Made by a program: the position numbers and the translations under genes
The notes under the pieces: generated by a model
Told to the model about the DNA's origin: nothing
The model's database searches: none
Seen by the model: the letters and a program-made list of their open reading frames with translations, nothing else
Shown: piece after piece, positions 41,802-52,954 of the stretch
Position numbering within the stretch: the stretch's first letter is position 1
How the letters are laid out: every line of letters begins with the position of its first letter
From: Streptomyces chumphonensis
Lineage (GTDB): Bacteria > Actinomycetota > Actinomycetes > Streptomycetales > Streptomycetaceae
Direction of reading: 5' to 3'
Assembly: GCF_014779715.1 (NCBI RefSeq)
Contig: NZ_JACXYU010000001.1
Location: forward strand, 248,001-312,000
DNA: 64,000 nt

Positions 41802-42838
41802 AGGCGGTCTCCCTTCTCACCACTGCTTTCGGAGAAGAGCGCGCGCACGTAGCCGACCGTGATGCCCAGGAGGAGCAGCGTGAGGAGGACGGCGATGGCG
41901 GCGCCCATGCCGTACTGGCGCTGGGCGAAGGACTCGACGTAGGACCACACGCCGAGGTTGAGCACCTGCGGGTTGGCGCCGTTGCCGCCGGGCATGAGGT
42001 AGAGCTGCACGAAGACCTTGAAGTCCCAGATGGTGGAGAGGATGACCACCACGAGGAAGACGGGCTTGATGGACGGCACGGTGATCGTCCAGAAGCGCTG
42101 CCAGGCGCCTGCGCCGTCGACGATGCCGGCCTCGGTCAGTTCGCGGGGGATGGTGAGGAGTCCGGCGTAGACGGTGACGGCGACGAACGGGAAGCCGTGG
42201 TGGACGACGTTGAGCGTGGCGATGGCGTAGAAGCTGAACCGTCCGGTGAACCAGTTGGTGGCGGCCGGGTCGAGGAGGCCGAGCCCGCCGAGGCTCTGGA
42301 CGACGGCGCCGTTCAGCGGGTCGAACAGCCAGATCCACACGTACGTCCCGGTGACGGCGGGCATGGCCCAGGCCATCATGATCGTGCCGGCGGTGAGGTT
42401 GCGCCAGAAGGGGCCGAGGCGCTGGAGGAGCAGCGCCACCAGGGTGCCGAGGACGACGGTGAGCACCACGCAGGCGGCGGCGAACAGCACGGTGTTGGGC
42501 AGGACGGTCGTCCACAGGTAGGACGAGCCGAGGATCTCGGCGTAGTTGTCGGTGCCGGTGAAGTTCGTGCGGCCGGAGACGATCTCGCGCAGGCCGTAGT
42601 CCTGGAAGGACATCCACACCACGCGGCCGAGCGGCCACAGCAGGAGCGTGCCGACGGCGAGCAGCGCGGGGGCCAGCAGGAGCCAGGGCCGGGCCCGGCG
42701 ACGGCGGCGGGCCGCGCGGGCGCTGCGGGCGCGGGCGGCGGCGGTGGCGCGCGGGCCGGGCGGGCGGCGCCCGGGGGTGGGTCCGCCCGGCTGCGGGTCC
42801 TCGGCGGTGCGGGGGGCCTCGGGGGTCTCAGTGGCCAA
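41798..42838 (-). CDS. Sugar ABC transporter permease (MalF-like)
   Basis: The 346-residue protein has a Pro/Arg-rich cytoplasmic N-terminus of about 50 residues, then six membrane helices and the permease motif ELTEAGIVDGAGAWQRFWTITVPSI. The first possible start is TTG at 42838, which overlaps the binding-protein stop by 11 bp; no ATG or GTG follows before the first helix, so TTG is probably used, with a poor ribosome binding site. Coupled translation from the upstream gene may compensate. Confidence 0.9.
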   Translation of the reverse strand: MATETPEAPRTAEDPQPGGPTPGRRPPGPRATAAARARSARAARRRRRARPWLLLAPALLAVGTLLLWPLGRVVWMSFQDYGLREIVSGRTNFTGTDNYAEILGSSYLWTTVLPNTVLFAAACVVLTVVLGTLVALLLQRLGPFWRNLTAGTIMMAWAMPAVTGTYVWIWLFDPLNGAVVQSLGGLGLLDPAATNWFTGRFSFYAIATLNVVHHGFPFVAVTVYAGLLTIPRELTEAGIVDGAGAWQRFWTITVPSIKPVFLVVVILSTIWDFKVFVQLYLMPGGNGANPQVLNLGVWSYVESFAQRQYGMGAAIAVLLTLLLLGITVGYVRALFSESSGEKGDRL

Positions 42839-44099
42839 AGGACCGGTCCATGTCGGCGGCGGCGGCGCGGGCCGCCTCCTCCACGCTCTTCCGGCCGCTC
42901 AGGATGGACTGCATCATCTGGGCGAGCGTCTTCTTGCCCTGGATCTGTCCGTAGGCGGGGGTGACGGGGACGGTGCGGCCCGCGTCGCGCATCTGCCGGG
43001 CGAAGGGGGCCACGAGCGGTCCGCCCTCTTCGGCGGCCTGTTCCACGAGGGAGGCGCGTCCGGCGAAGTAGCCGGACTGCTCGGCCCACCGGGCGGCGTA
43101 GCGCTCGGAGGTCATCAGCTCGACGAACTCCCAGGCGAGGTCCTGGTCGGGCGCGGTGTTGAAGACGCCGAGGTGGGAGCCGCCGAGGAAGGAGGGGCTC
43201 ATGCCGCCCTCGGGGCCCGGGATGGGGGCGGCGGCGAGTTTGCCCTCCAACTCCGGGCTGTCGGCGACGATCGCGGCCGGGGTCCAGCTTCCGGCGACGG
43301 CCATGGCGACGTCGCCGCCGGTGATCCCGGCGACGAGGTCGGCCTCGTCCCAGGTGGTGGCGGCCTCGGCGGAGGTGCCGTCCTCGGTGGCGAGGGAGGT
43401 GTAGAACTCCAGCCCGCGCAGGGAGGCGGGGGTGCTGATGGCCGACGTCCATCCGCCGCCGCCCCGGGTGGCGAGGTCTCCGCCGGCGCCCCAGACGAAG
43501 GCGTCGAGGACGTACTCGCCGTCCCCGACGACGGGGAAGGGCAGCATGTCCGGTTCCTCGCGCTTGAGCGTGCGGGCGACCTCGCGCAGTTCCGGCCAGT
43601 CGGTGGGGGCGTCGAGCCCGTGCCGTTCGAAGACGTCCTCGCGGTACAGCAGGGCCCGCACGCCCGCGTACCAGGGGACGCCGTAGAGCCGGTCCTCGTA
43701 GGTCCCGGCGGTGCGCAGGGCGGGCACCATGTCCTCGTCCAGGCCCGCGTCCCGGGCGCGGTCGGTGAGGTCGGCCAGGGCTCCGGCGTCGGCGAACTCG
43801 GCCGTCCAGGTGGTGCCGACCTCGGCGACGTCCGGGGTGGTGCCGCCCGCCATGGCCTTGGTGAACTTGTCGTGCGCGTCGGGCCAGGGGACGTACTGGA
43901 CGTCGAGTTCCGCGCCGGTGCGTTCGGTGAAGGCGCGGCCGACCTCGGCGAAGAAGGGCTTCGAGTCGGGGTTGGTGCCTTCCATGATCCACACGGTCAG
44001 TGTGTCGTCGTCGGCCGCGCCACCGCCGCCGCAGGCCGCCAGGGTGAGCGACAGGGCGGTGACCAGGGCGGCGGTACTCCGCCGGAGGCACTTCCTCAT
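42828..44099 (-). CDS. Sugar ABC transporter substrate-binding lipoprotein
   Basis: The 423-residue protein has a lipoprotein signal (Cys23 in LAACGGGG), then an MalE-type fold seen in LTVWIMEGTNPDSKPFF, VEVGTTWTAEFADAG-like segments and GDVAMAVAGSWTPAAI. It binds a sugar, most likely an oligosaccharide, for the two permeases downstream. The ATG start begins the operon. The 234-nt upstream region includes the AT-rich palindrome TCATATGA at 44176-44183, a possible promoter or operator. Confidence 0.92.
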   Translation of the reverse strand: MRKCLRRSTAALVTALSLTLAACGGGGAADDDTLTVWIMEGTNPDSKPFFAEVGRAFTERTGAELDVQYVPWPDAHDKFTKAMAGGTTPDVAEVGTTWTAEFADAGALADLTDRARDAGLDEDMVPALRTAGTYEDRLYGVPWYAGVRALLYREDVFERHGLDAPTDWPELREVARTLKREEPDMLPFPVVGDGEYVLDAFVWGAGGDLATRGGGGWTSAISTPASLRGLEFYTSLATEDGTSAEAATTWDEADLVAGITGGDVAMAVAGSWTPAAIVADSPELEGKLAAAPIPGPEGGMSPSFLGGSHLGVFNTAPDQDLAWEFVELMTSERYAARWAEQSGYFAGRASLVEQAAEEGGPLVAPFARQMRDAGRTVPVTPAYGQIQGKKTLAQMMQSILSGRKSVEEAARAAAADMDRSFGH

Positions 44100-44333
44100 G
44101 GGCCGGGCTCCTCACGCGTCCACTCCACACCGTGCCGCCCCGGACACCGTGGGCGACGCTCCCACTGTGCGTCATTTCATATGATTTCGCGCGGTGCGGA
44201 ACGGGCCGCCGCCGCCATTCACCCGACCGACACGCCCCCGATCCGGTGAGGGTGGCCCGAGCGGACGGGGGCCGGAGCAAGGGTGCCTGCGAAGCCGATG
44301 CCCGGCCCGACGGCCGGCGGGGAAGGAGGCGGC

Positions 44334-45011
44334 GTGACGGGTCCGCCCCAGCCACGCGTGCTCGCGGGACTCCTGGTGCTCACCGCGACGTCCGGGATGG
44401 TCGACGTCGTGGGCTTCCTCGCGCTCGGCCGGGTCTTCTGCGCCCTGACGACGGGCAACGTGCTCTTCCTCGGGCTGGCCCTGGCGGGTGAGCCGCAGCT
44501 CGCGGTGACGACCACGGGGCTCGCGCTGCTGGCGTTCGTTGTCGGCATCCTGACGGGGAACCGGCTGATCGACGTCGTCACCGCGCGGGGCGGGCGCTGG
44601 TTCCGGGGGGCCGTGGGGGCCGAGGCGCTGCTGCTGCTCGTCGGCGCGGCGCTGGCGTGGCGGCTGGCGGCGGAGACGACGCCGCAGGTCGGCGGACGTC
44701 ACCTGGGCGTCATCGCCCTGCTGGCGACGGCCATGGGGGTGCGGGCGGCGACGACGCTGAAGGCGGCGGTGCCGGGATACTCGACCATCCTGGTCACGAC
44801 GACACTGGCCCTGCTCTTCCGCGAGGGGCACGGCACCCGGACGCAGCGGCGGAACTGGGCCCTGGCGGTGGTGAGCCTGGGCGCCGGAGCGGCGGCCGGC
44901 GGACTGCTGCTGGAGGTGGCGGTCAGCCTCCCGATCGCCGTGGCCGCCGGGTGCGCGGCGGTCGTCGCGGTGGTGTGCGTGCCCGGACGCGAGCCGGCGG
45001 CGGGCCGCTGA
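44334..45011 (+). CDS. DUF1275 (YoaK-like) membrane protein
   Basis: The 225-residue protein has about six hydrophobic segments and the DUF1275 landmarks SGMVDVVGFLALGRVFCALTTGN and the late TTTLALLFREG. The function of this family is not established. The GTG at 44334 is chosen because AAGGAG stands five nt before it; the ORF extends 17 codons further up. It is divergent from the sugar transporter and convergent with the lipoprotein gene at 45040, with a short CCCGCC/GGCGGG hairpin between them. Confidence 0.85.
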   Translation: MTGPPQPRVLAGLLVLTATSGMVDVVGFLALGRVFCALTTGNVLFLGLALAGEPQLAVTTTGLALLAFVVGILTGNRLIDVVTARGGRWFRGAVGAEALLLLVGAALAWRLAAETTPQVGGRHLGVIALLATAMGVRAATTLKAAVPGYSTILVTTTLALLFREGHGTRTQRRNWALAVVSLGAGAAAGGLLLEVAVSLPIAVAAGCAAVVAVVCVPGREPAAGR

Positions 45012-45039
45012 GGGCGCGGCCCGCCGCCGACCGGGCGGG

Positions 45040-45726
45040 TCACTCCAGAGTGAGGGTGGGCGTCACCAGGGTCTCGCCCGTCGCCGCGTCGACGACGGCG
45101 CGGTCGCCCAGCGGTTCGTCCAGCTCGACGGTGACCTTCTCGGTGAGCAGCTGCTCGGTGCAGGTCTCGGCCGTGCCCTCCTCACGCCAGCCGCCGAGGA
45201 CGACGAGGTCGTCGGACTCCGCGACGTGCACGCCGTGGTCGGCGTCGCAGGCTCCGTAGCCGACGGTCACGGTGAGGGTGTCGGCGCCCTTGGCCTTCTG
45301 GGCGGCGGGCACGGGCTGGAGGTCCGAGCCGGTGGCCCGGCCGTCGGCGGCCTCCACGTTGGGCCAGAAGTGCGCGATGGCGTCGGCCCGCTTCTCGAAG
45401 GGGGTGTCGCCGCTCGGCTTGAAGGGCTGGTCGTCCTTCTTCGGCTTCGTCGGGGCCTCCCCGTCCTCGCCCTGGACGCCGTCCGGACCGCCGTCCTCGC
45501 CGGGAGCGTCCTTGCCGGGCCCGTCGTCCTCCGCGTCCTTCGAGCCTTCGGAGTCGTCCGGCCCCTTCGGCTCCTTCGGCTGCTCGGACTGCTCCGACGT
45601 CTTGACCGAGTCGCTGCCGCTCTGGTTCGAGCCGTCGTCACCGCAGGCGGAGGCGGTCAGGGCGGTGGTGACCGCCAGGACGACCGCTACTGCCGTGTGC
45701 CGGGTCCTGCTGCGGGTGTGTCGCAT
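45040..45726 (-). CDS. Secreted lipoprotein with an acidic linker
   Basis: The 228-residue product has a lipoprotein signal ending at Cys28 (ALTASAC), then about 75 residues of Asp/Glu/Lys/Pro-rich low-complexity linker and a small globular C-terminal domain (about 105-228, DTLTVTVGYGACDADHGVHVAESDD). Two cysteines in the domain may form a disulfide. No family is recognised. The ATG start lies 110 nt from the divergent DUF6226-type gene. Confidence 0.75.
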   Translation of the reverse strand: MRHTRSRTRHTAVAVVLAVTTALTASACGDDGSNQSGSDSVKTSEQSEQPKEPKGPDDSEGSKDAEDDGPGKDAPGEDGGPDGVQGEDGEAPTKPKKDDQPFKPSGDTPFEKRADAIAHFWPNVEAADGRATGSDLQPVPAAQKAKGADTLTVTVGYGACDADHGVHVAESDDLVVLGGWREEGTAETCTEQLLTEKVTVELDEPLGDRAVVDAATGETLVTPTLTLE

Positions 45727-45834
45727 GTTTCCTCCTCGCCGGGTGCGGGTTCGACGCGGCGGGCGCCGTTCCGGTTCCCGGTGCGGGTGATAAAGCCGTT
45801 GAGCGCCCCAGCGAGCGGGTCGTAGGTTCGCGGG

Positions 45835-46485
45835 ATGGACACGCCTGCGCTGCTCGCAGCGGTGACCGAGCGCTTCGCCGTGACCGGGGCCGCCACTCCC
45901 CCGTGGCCCGACCCGCACCCGGAGCGCACGGCCCCGCCCGAGGAGGAGTACTCCCGCTGCTCGACGCCACAGCGGTACCGCATCCTCGCGGCCCGCGCCG
46001 AGGCATGGACCCAGGCGCTGACGGCGGCCGGGCTCGCGTCGGCTCACCGGGCCCCGTGCGACGCGGGGCTGTGGCGCGACGACGGCGAGCAGGTGCCGGA
46101 GACGGCGCGTTGGCTGCGGCCCCGCCGATCCGGCGCGCTCCCGCTGCTGTTCGCCTTCCGCAGCCTGCAAGGGGTGTCCGACGCGGTGGTGACGGTGGGC
46201 GCCGGGGAACCGGCGGTACAGGTGACCGGGCAGCCCGACTGCGGGTGCGACGCGTGCGACTACGGCTCGGAGGATCTGCTGGAGGCGTTCGACGAGGCCG
46301 TGCTCGCCGTCGTCACCGGCGCATTCGTCCACGTCGCCGCGCGGCGCTGGACGGTGGTGGCCACCGGGTCGGGTGAGTGGTCGTCGCAGAACCTGCCCGG
46401 AGGGCTGGACCCCGAGCGGGTGCTGGAGAAGGCGAGGAGCGGCCGTTCGCGCCACCGGGTGGTGCGCGGCACGTCCTGGGCCTGA
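45835..46485 (+). CDS. DUF6226-type hypothetical protein
   Basis: The 216-residue protein has features I associate with the actinomycete DUF6226 group: EEEYSRCSTPQRYRILAARA, a Cys-x-Cys-x2-Cys segment DCGCDACDYGSEDLLEAFD and a C-terminal basic tail. The cysteines could bind a metal. There is no signal peptide. It is convergent with gltD, and the two are separated by a strong hairpin. Confidence 0.72.
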   Translation: MDTPALLAAVTERFAVTGAATPPWPDPHPERTAPPEEEYSRCSTPQRYRILAARAEAWTQALTAAGLASAHRAPCDAGLWRDDGEQVPETARWLRPRRSGALPLLFAFRSLQGVSDAVVTVGAGEPAVQVTGQPDCGCDACDYGSEDLLEAFDEAVLAVVTGAFVHVAARRWTVVATGSGEWSSQNLPGGLDPERVLEKARSGRSRHRVVRGTSWA

Positions 46486-46524
46486 GGGAGCGGCGGCCGA
46501 AGCGCCGGGGAGAGGTACCGGGGT

Positions 46525-46567
46525 CCGAAGGGCCCGCACCCGGTCGGGGGTGGGGCGGGCCCTTCGG
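46525..46567. terminator. Bidirectional terminator between the DUF6226-type gene and gltD
   Basis: A perfect 13-bp inverted repeat (46525-46537 with 46555-46567) with a 17-nt loop lies midway between two convergent stop codons. It carries no T-tract. Its strength and position suit termination from both directions. Confidence 0.78.
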
Positions 46568-46616
46568 CGGTGTCCGCACGCCGTTGTACGGGACAACGGT
46601 CGCCGAGGAGGCGGGC

Positions 46617-48077
46617 TCAGACGGTCAGAGCCCGGTCCGTCGGCTTGACGGGGGACGGCAGCGCGCTGCTGCCGGTCAGGTAGCGGTCCACGCCGCGTGC
46701 CGCGGAGCGGCCCTCGGCGATGGCCCACACGATGAGCGACTGGCCGCGCCCGGCGTCACCGGCGACGTAGACGCCGTCGATGTTGGTGCCGTAGTCGGCG
46801 TCGCGGTTGATGTTGCCGCGCTCGTCCATGGCGAGGCCGAACTGCCGGACCAGGCCGTTCTCCTGGTCGGTGCCGGTGAAGCCCATGGCGAGGGTGACGA
46901 GCTGAGCCGGGATGCGCCGCTCGGTGCCCTCCTTCTGGGTGAGCTTGCCGTCGACGAACTCGACCTCGACGAGGTGCAGCCACTGCACGTCGCCGTTCTC
47001 GTCGCCCTCGAAGTGGCTGGTGGAGACGGAGTAGACCCGCTCGCCGCCCTCCTCGTGGGCCGAGGTGACCTTGTACAGCATGGGGAACGTCGGCCACGGC
47101 TGGTGCGGGGCGCGGTCCTCGCCCGGCCGGGGCATGATCTCCAGCTGGGTGACGGACGCGGCGCCCTGACGGTGGGCGGTGCCGACGCAGTCCGCGCCGG
47201 TGTCGCCGCCGCCGATGACGACGACGTGCTTGCCCTCGGCGGTGATCGGCGGGGCGACGAAGTCGCCCTCCTGCACCTTGTTGGCCAGCGGCAGGTACTC
47301 CATGGCCTGGTGGACGCCGTTCAGCTCGCGGCCCGGCACGGGCAGTTCCCGCGCCGTCGTGGCGCCGGCGGCGATGACGACGGCGTCGTAGCGGCGGCGC
47401 AGGTCCGTCGCGCTCAGGTCACGGCCGATCTCGACACCGGTGCGGAACTTGGTGCCCTCCGCGCGCATCTGCTCGATGCGCCGGTTGATGTGGCGCTTCT
47501 CCATCTTGAACTCGGGGATGCCGTACCGCAAAAGCCCGCCCACGCGGTCGGCGCGCTCGTAGACGGCGACGGTGTGCCCGGCGCGCGTCAGCTGCTGGGC
47601 GGCCGCCAGCCCGGCCGGGCCGGAGCCGATCACGGCGACGGTCTTGCCGGAGAGCCGCTCGGGCGGCTGCGGGGTGACGTCGCCGTGGTCCCACGCCTTG
47701 TCGATGATGCTGACTTCGACGTTCTTGATGGTGACGGCGGGCTGGTTGATGCCGAGCACGCACGCGGACTCGCACGGCGCCGGGCACAGCCGCCCGGTGA
47801 ACTCCGGGAAGTTGTTCGTCGCGTGCAGCCGCTCGCTGGCCGCCTCCCAGTCCTCGCGGTAGGCGTAGTCGTTCCACTCGGGGATGAGGTTCCCGAGCGG
47901 GCAGCCGTTGTGGCAGAACGGGATGCCGCAGTCCATGCACCGGCCGGCCTGCTTGCTGATGATCGGCAGCAGGGAGCCGGGGACGTAGACCTCGTTCCAG
48001 TCCTTGACCCGCTCCTCGACCGGCCGCGTCTCGGCCACCTCACGGTCGGTGGTCAGGAAGCCCTTGGGGTCAGCCAT
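46617..48077 (-). CDS. gltD: Glutamate synthase small subunit
   Basis: The 486-residue protein has the N-terminal iron-sulfur cysteines at 47, 50, 55 and 59 ([14 protein letters not shown]), the FAD motif [16 protein letters not shown] and the NADPH motif [15 protein letters not shown]. It supplies electrons from NADPH to the large subunit, which makes two glutamates from glutamine and 2-oxoglutarate. Its start overlaps the gltB stop by 8 bp, so the subunits are co-translated. The stop faces the terminator at 46525. Confidence 0.96.
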   Translation of the reverse strand: MADPKGFLTTDREVAETRPVEERVKDWNEVYVPGSLLPIISKQAGRCMDCGIPFCHNGCPLGNLIPEWNDYAYREDWEAASERLHATNNFPEFTGRLCPAPCESACVLGINQPAVTIKNVEVSIIDKAWDHGDVTPQPPERLSGKTVAVIGSGPAGLAAAQQLTRAGHTVAVYERADRVGGLLRYGIPEFKMEKRHINRRIEQMRAEGTKFRTGVEIGRDLSATDLRRRYDAVVIAAGATTARELPVPGRELNGVHQAMEYLPLANKVQEGDFVAPPITAEGKHVVVIGGGDTGADCVGTAHRQGAASVTQLEIMPRPGEDRAPHQPWPTFPMLYKVTSAHEEGGERVYSVSTSHFEGDENGDVQWLHLVEVEFVDGKLTQKEGTERRIPAQLVTLAMGFTGTDQENGLVRQFGLAMDERGNINRDADYGTNIDGVYVAGDAGRGQSLIVWAIAEGRSAARGVDRYLTGSSALPSPVKPTDRALTV

Positions 48078-51000
48078 TGATCGCCGCCTCCATCATCTTC
48101 TCGTGGGTCTCGGACTCGGTGAGTCCGGCCCGCTCGGCGGCGTCCTTGGCGGCGAGCACGGCCTTGTACGTGGACGGGAGGACCTTGCGGAAGCGCGGCA
48201 GCGCCTCGGCCCAGTTCGCGAGGAGCTTCTCGGCGACGGTGGAGCCGGTCTCCTCCTGGTGCCGGCGCACGACGTCGTGCAGCCAGCGCTGGTCGTCGGC
48301 GTCCAGCTCCTCGACGGCCCCGGCCAGCTCCGGGTTGACGTTGTGGGCGGCCAGGTCGATGACGTAGGCGACGCCGCCGGACATGCCGGCCGCGAAGTTG
48401 CGACCCGTCTCGCCCAGGACGACGGCCGCGCCGCCGGTCATGTACTCGCAGCCGTGGTCGCCCACACCCTCGGAGACGACCGTCGCGCCGGAGTTGCGGA
48501 CGCAGAACCGCTCGCCGACCTTGCCGCGCAGGAACATCTCGCCGCCGGTGGCGCCGTAGGCGAGGGTGTTGCCCGCGATCACCGAGTACTCCGCCAGGTG
48601 GTCGGCGCCCCGGTCCGGGCGGACGACGATCCGGCCACCGGAGAGGCCCTTGCCGACGTAGTCGTTGGCGTCGCCCTCCAGGCGGAGCGTGACGCCGCGC
48701 GGCACGAACGCGCCGAACGACTGCCCGGCCGAGCCGGTGAAGGTGATGTCGATGGTGTCGTCGGGCAGTCCGGCACCGCCGAACTTCCGCGTCACCTCGT
48801 GGCCCAGCATGGTGCCGACCGTGCGGTTGACGTTGCGGATCGGGATCTGGGCCCGCACCGGCTGCGCGGCCTCGGCGCTCTCGGCGCCCAGCGCGTCGGC
48901 GGCGAGCTTGACGAGCTCGTTGTCGAGCGCCTTCTCCAGCCCGTGGTCCTGCTCCACGACCTGGTGCCGCACGGCGCCCTCGGGCAGCTCCGGCACGTAC
49001 ATCAGCGGTGCCAGGTCCAGTCCCTGCGCCTTCCAGTGCCGCACGGCGCGCGAGGTGTCGAGCAGTTCGGCATGGCCGATGGCCTCGTCCAGGGTGCGGA
49101 AGCCCAGTTCGGCCAGCAGCTCGCGGACCTCCTCGGCGATGAACTCGAAGTAGTTCACGACGAACTCGGCCTTGCCGCTGTAGCGCGAACGCAGCACGGG
49201 GTTCTGCGTGGCGATGCCGACCGGGCAGGTGTCCAGGTGGCAGACCCGCATCATGACGCAGCCGGAGACGACGAGCGGCGCGGTGGCGAAGCCGAACTCC
49301 TCGGCTCCGAGCAGGGCGGCGATGACGACGTCGCGGCCGGTCTTGAGCTGGCCGTCGGTCTGCACGACGATGCGGTCGCGCAGGCCGTTGAGCAGCAGCG
49401 TCTGCTGCGTCTCGGCCAGCCCCAGCTCCCAGGGACCACCGGCGTGCTTGAGGCTCGTCAGCGGGGAGGCGCCGGTGCCGCCGTCGTGGCCGGAGATCAG
49501 CACGACGTCGGCGTGCGCCTTGGACACGCCCGCCGCGACGGTGCCGACCCCGACCTCGGAGACGAGCTTGACGTGGATGCGCGCCCTGGGGTTGGCGTTC
49601 TTCAGGTCGTGGATCAGCTGCGCCAGATCCTCGATCGAGTAGATGTCGTGGTGCGGCGGCGGCGAGATGAGGCCGACGCCGGGCGTGGAGTGCCGGGTCC
49701 TGGCCACCCACGGGTAGACCTTGTGGCCGGGCAGCTGGCCGCCCTCACCGGGCTTGGCGCCCTGGGCCATCTTGATCTGGATGTCGTCGGAGTTGACGAG
49801 GTACTCGCTGGTCACACCGAAGCGGCCGGAGGCCACCTGCTTGATCGACGAGCGCCGGGCGGGGTCGTAGAGCCGCTCGGGGTCCTCGCCGCCCTCGCCC
49901 GTGTTGGACTTGCCGCCGAGCTGGTTCATCGCGATGGCCAGCGTCTCGTGCGCCTCCTGCGAGATGGAGCCGTAGGACATGGCGCCGGTGGAGAACCGCT
50001 TGACGATCTCCGAGACGGGCTCGACCTCGTCGATCGGGATCGACTCGCGGCCGGAGGAGAACTGGAACAGGCCGCGCAGCGTCATCAGCCGCTCGGACTG
50101 CTCGTCCACGCGCTGCGTGTACTGCTTGAAGATGTCGTACCGGCGCTCGCGGGTGGAGTGCTGGAGCCGGAAGACGGTGTCCGGGTCGAACAGGTGGGGC
50201 TCGCCCTCGCGGCGCCACTGGTACTCGCCGCCGATCTCCAGGTCCCGGTGGGTCGCGGAGATGCCGGAGACCGGGTACGCCTTGGCGTGCCGGGCCGCGA
50301 CCTCCTGCGCGACGACGTCCAGCCCGGCGCCGCCGATCTTGGTGGCGGTGCCGTTGAAGTACTGCCGGGTGAACTCCTCGTCCAGGCCGACGGCCTCGAA
50401 CACCTGGGCGCCCCGGTAGGACGCCACGGTGGAGATGCCCATCTTGGACATCACCTTCAGCACGCCCTTGCCGAGCGCCTTGATGAGGTTGCGGAGGGCC
50501 GCCTCGGGCTCCGCGCCCTCCAGGAACGTGCCGGCGCGGACGAGGTCCTCCACCGACTCCATGGCCAGGTACGGGTTGACGGCGGCGGCGCCGTAGCCGA
50601 TCAGCAGGGCGACGTGGTGGACCTCGCGCACGTCGCCGGCCTCGACCAGCAGCCCCACCTGGGTGCGCTGCTTGGTGCGGATGAGGTGGTGGTGCACGGC
50701 CGAGGTGAGCAGCAGCGACGGGATCGGCGCGTGCTCGGCGTCCGAGTGCCGGTCGGAGAGGACGATGATGCGGGCGCCACCGGCGATCGCGGCGTCCGTC
50801 TCGCGGCAGACCTCCTCCAGCCGGTCCGCGAGCGCGGGGCCGCCGCCGCCGACCCGGTACAGACCGGAGAGCGTGGTGGCCTTCATCCCGGGACGGTCGC
50901 CGTCGGCGTTGATGTGGATGAGCTTGGCCAGCTCGTCGTTGTCGATCACCGGGAACGGCAGCGTCACGCTGCGGCAGGACTCGGACGTCGGCTCCAGCAG

Positions 51001-52656
51001 GTTGCCCTGCGGACCGAGCGAGGAGATCAGCGAGGTGACCAGCTCCTCGCGGATCGCGTCCAGCGGCGGGTTGGTGACCTGGGCGAACAGCTGGGTGAAG
51101 TAGTCGAACAGCAGCCGCGGCCGGTCGGAGAGGGCGGCGATGGGCGAGTCGGTGCCCATGGAGCCGATGGGCTCGGCGCCGGTGCGGGCCATCGGGGCCA
51201 GCAGGACGCGCAGCTCCTCCTCGGTGTAGCCGAAGGTCTGCTGGCGGCGGGTGACCGAGGCGTGGGTGTGGACGATGTGCTCGCGCTCGGGCAGGTCGGC
51301 CAGCTCGGTGATGCCCTCCTCCAGCCACTCCTGGTAGGGGTGCTCGGCGGCGAGGGCGGCCTTGATCTCGTCGTCCTCGATGATGCGGTGCTCGGCGGTG
51401 TCCACCAGGAACATGCGGCCGGGCTGGAGGCGGCCCTTGCGGACGACCTTGGACGGGTCGATGTCGAGGACGCCGACCTCGGAGCCGAGGACGACGAGGC
51501 CGTCGTCGGTGACCCAGTAGCGGCCCGGACGCAGGCCGTTGCGGTCGAGAACGGCGCCGACCTGGGTGCCGTCGGTGAAGGTGACGCAGGCGGGGCCGTC
51601 CCACGGCTCCATCATCGTGGAGTGGTAGGCGTAGAAGGCGCGCCGGGCCGGGTCCATCGACTCCCGGGACTCGGGGCTCTCCCACGCCTCGGGGACCATC
51701 ATCAGCACCGAGTGCGGCAGCGAACGGCCACCGAGGTGCAGCAGCTCCAGGACCTCGTCGAAGGAGGCCGAGTCGGAGGCGTCGGGGGTGCAGATCGGGA
51801 AGATCCGCTCCAGGTCCCGGCCCTCGCCGCCGAACAGGTCGGAGACGAGCTGGGACTCGCGGGCGCGCATCCAGTTGCGATTGCCCTTGACGGTGTTGAT
51901 CTCGCCGTTGTGGGCGATGAACCGGTAGGGGTGGGCCAGCGGCCAGCTCGGGAAGGTGTTCGTGGAGAACCGCGAGTGGACCAGGGCGATCGCCGAGGCG
52001 AAGCGCCGGTCGGAGAGGTCCGGGAAGAAGGGCTCCAGCTGCCCGGTGGTGAGCATGCCCTTGTAGACGATCGTGCGCGCGGACAGGGAGGGGAAGTACA
52101 CCCCGGCCTCCCGCTCGGCGCGCTTGCGCAGCAGGAACGCGAAGCGGTCCAGCTCCAGGCCGGTGCGCGGGGCGCCGTTCACGGCGGCGTCGGCCACGAA
52201 GAGCTGGCGGAACCGCGGCATCGTGGCGCGCGCGCCGTTGCCCAGCAGCTCGGGTGCGACGGGCACCTCGCGCCAGCCGAGGACCGTCAGGCCCTCCTCG
52301 GCGGCGATCGCGCCGATCCGGGAGGTCGCGGCCTCGGCCTCGGCCTCGTCGGCGGGGAGGAAGGCGACGCCGACGGCGTAACCGCCCGCCTCGGGCAGGT
52401 CGAAGGACACGGACTCGCGCAGGAAGGCGTCCGGGACCTGGACCAGGATGCCGGCGCCGTCACCGGAGTCCGGCTCGGAGCCGGTGGCTCCACGGTGTTC
52501 GAGATTGCGCAGAACGGTCAGCGCCTGCTCCACGAGCCCGTGACTCGCTTCGCCGGTGAGGGTGGCCACGAAGCCGACACCACAGGCGTCGTGCTCGTTT
52601 CGGGGGTCGTACAACCCCTGCTTGGCAGGGTGGGCCGCCATAGACGCTGCACGCAT
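48070..52656 (-). CDS. gltB: Glutamate synthase large subunit
   Basis: The 1528-residue protein has the class-II amidotransferase domain with nucleophile Cys25 ([13 protein letters not shown], exposed by cleavage of a 24-residue propeptide), the FMN/2-oxoglutarate synthase domain ([39 protein letters not shown]), the [3Fe-4S] motif [16 protein letters not shown] and the C-terminal GXGXG beta-helix ([20 protein letters not shown]). It is full length. The ATG follows GGGAG; translation to gltD is coupled. Together they assimilate ammonia through glutamine. Confidence 0.97.
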   Translation of the reverse strand: MRAASMAAHPAKQGLYDPRNEHDACGVGFVATLTGEASHGLVEQALTVLRNLEHRGATGSEPDSGDGAGILVQVPDAFLRESVSFDLPEAGGYAVGVAFLPADEAEAEAATSRIGAIAAEEGLTVLGWREVPVAPELLGNGARATMPRFRQLFVADAAVNGAPRTGLELDRFAFLLRKRAEREAGVYFPSLSARTIVYKGMLTTGQLEPFFPDLSDRRFASAIALVHSRFSTNTFPSWPLAHPYRFIAHNGEINTVKGNRNWMRARESQLVSDLFGGEGRDLERIFPICTPDASDSASFDEVLELLHLGGRSLPHSVLMMVPEAWESPESRESMDPARRAFYAYHSTMMEPWDGPACVTFTDGTQVGAVLDRNGLRPGRYWVTDDGLVVLGSEVGVLDIDPSKVVRKGRLQPGRMFLVDTAEHRIIEDDEIKAALAAEHPYQEWLEEGITELADLPEREHIVHTHASVTRRQQTFGYTEEELRVLLAPMARTGAEPIGSMGTDSPIAALSDRPRLLFDYFTQLFAQVTNPPLDAIREELVTSLISSLGPQGNLLEPTSESCRSVTLPFPVIDNDELAKLIHINADGDRPGMKATTLSGLYRVGGGGPALADRLEEVCRETDAAIAGGARIIVLSDRHSDAEHAPIPSLLLTSAVHHHLIRTKQRTQVGLLVEAGDVREVHHVALLIGYGAAAVNPYLAMESVEDLVRAGTFLEGAEPEAALRNLIKALGKGVLKVMSKMGISTVASYRGAQVFEAVGLDEEFTRQYFNGTATKIGGAGLDVVAQEVAARHAKAYPVSGISATHRDLEIGGEYQWRREGEPHLFDPDTVFRLQHSTRERRYDIFKQYTQRVDEQSERLMTLRGLFQFSSGRESIPIDEVEPVSEIVKRFSTGAMSYGSISQEAHETLAIAMNQLGGKSNTGEGGEDPERLYDPARRSSIKQVASGRFGVTSEYLVNSDDIQIKMAQGAKPGEGGQLPGHKVYPWVARTRHSTPGVGLISPPPHHDIYSIEDLAQLIHDLKNANPRARIHVKLVSEVGVGTVAAGVSKAHADVVLISGHDGGTGASPLTSLKHAGGPWELGLAETQQTLLLNGLRDRIVVQTDGQLKTGRDVVIAALLGAEEFGFATAPLVVSGCVMMRVCHLDTCPVGIATQNPVLRSRYSGKAEFVVNYFEFIAEEVRELLAELGFRTLDEAIGHAELLDTSRAVRHWKAQGLDLAPLMYVPELPEGAVRHQVVEQDHGLEKALDNELVKLAADALGAESAEAAQPVRAQIPIRNVNRTVGTMLGHEVTRKFGGAGLPDDTIDITFTGSAGQSFGAFVPRGVTLRLEGDANDYVGKGLSGGRIVVRPDRGADHLAEYSVIAGNTLAYGATGGEMFLRGKVGERFCVRNSGATVVSEGVGDHGCEYMTGGAAVVLGETGRNFAAGMSGGVAYVIDLAAHNVNPELAGAVEELDADDQRWLHDVVRRHQEETGSTVAEKLLANWAEALPRFRKVLPSTYKAVLAAKDAAERAGLTESETHEKMMEAAING

Positions 52657-52954
52657 CGGCTCTCCCGTCGTCGTCGTGGCATGGAACGTGCCGAGGGACG
52701 ACGTTGGCCCTCTGCGATCAAAATTTCGTGCAGATTACATGATGGTCAGTTTCCCGGAAAGTGGATAACCGAGTCCACCATACGGACGCCGAACGGGTGA
52801 TCCGTACTCTGCGGAAGAGGTGTTGCCCCTGCTCACGCGGGGGGGTGCGGGCGTCATTGCTCGCAGCGCTATGCGCTTCTGCCCGGTGCCCACGATTCTG
52901 AAACCGCCGGGAAACGTGAAACCCGCCGCGGAAGCGCGAGGTCACCGAGCGCGG

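Noticed and set aside
48004-52800. A 1598-codon open frame on the plus strand
   Set aside because: It is antisense to gltB over its whole length and reads as low-complexity Val/Gly/Asp/Arg sequence, the usual mirror of high-GC codon bias.
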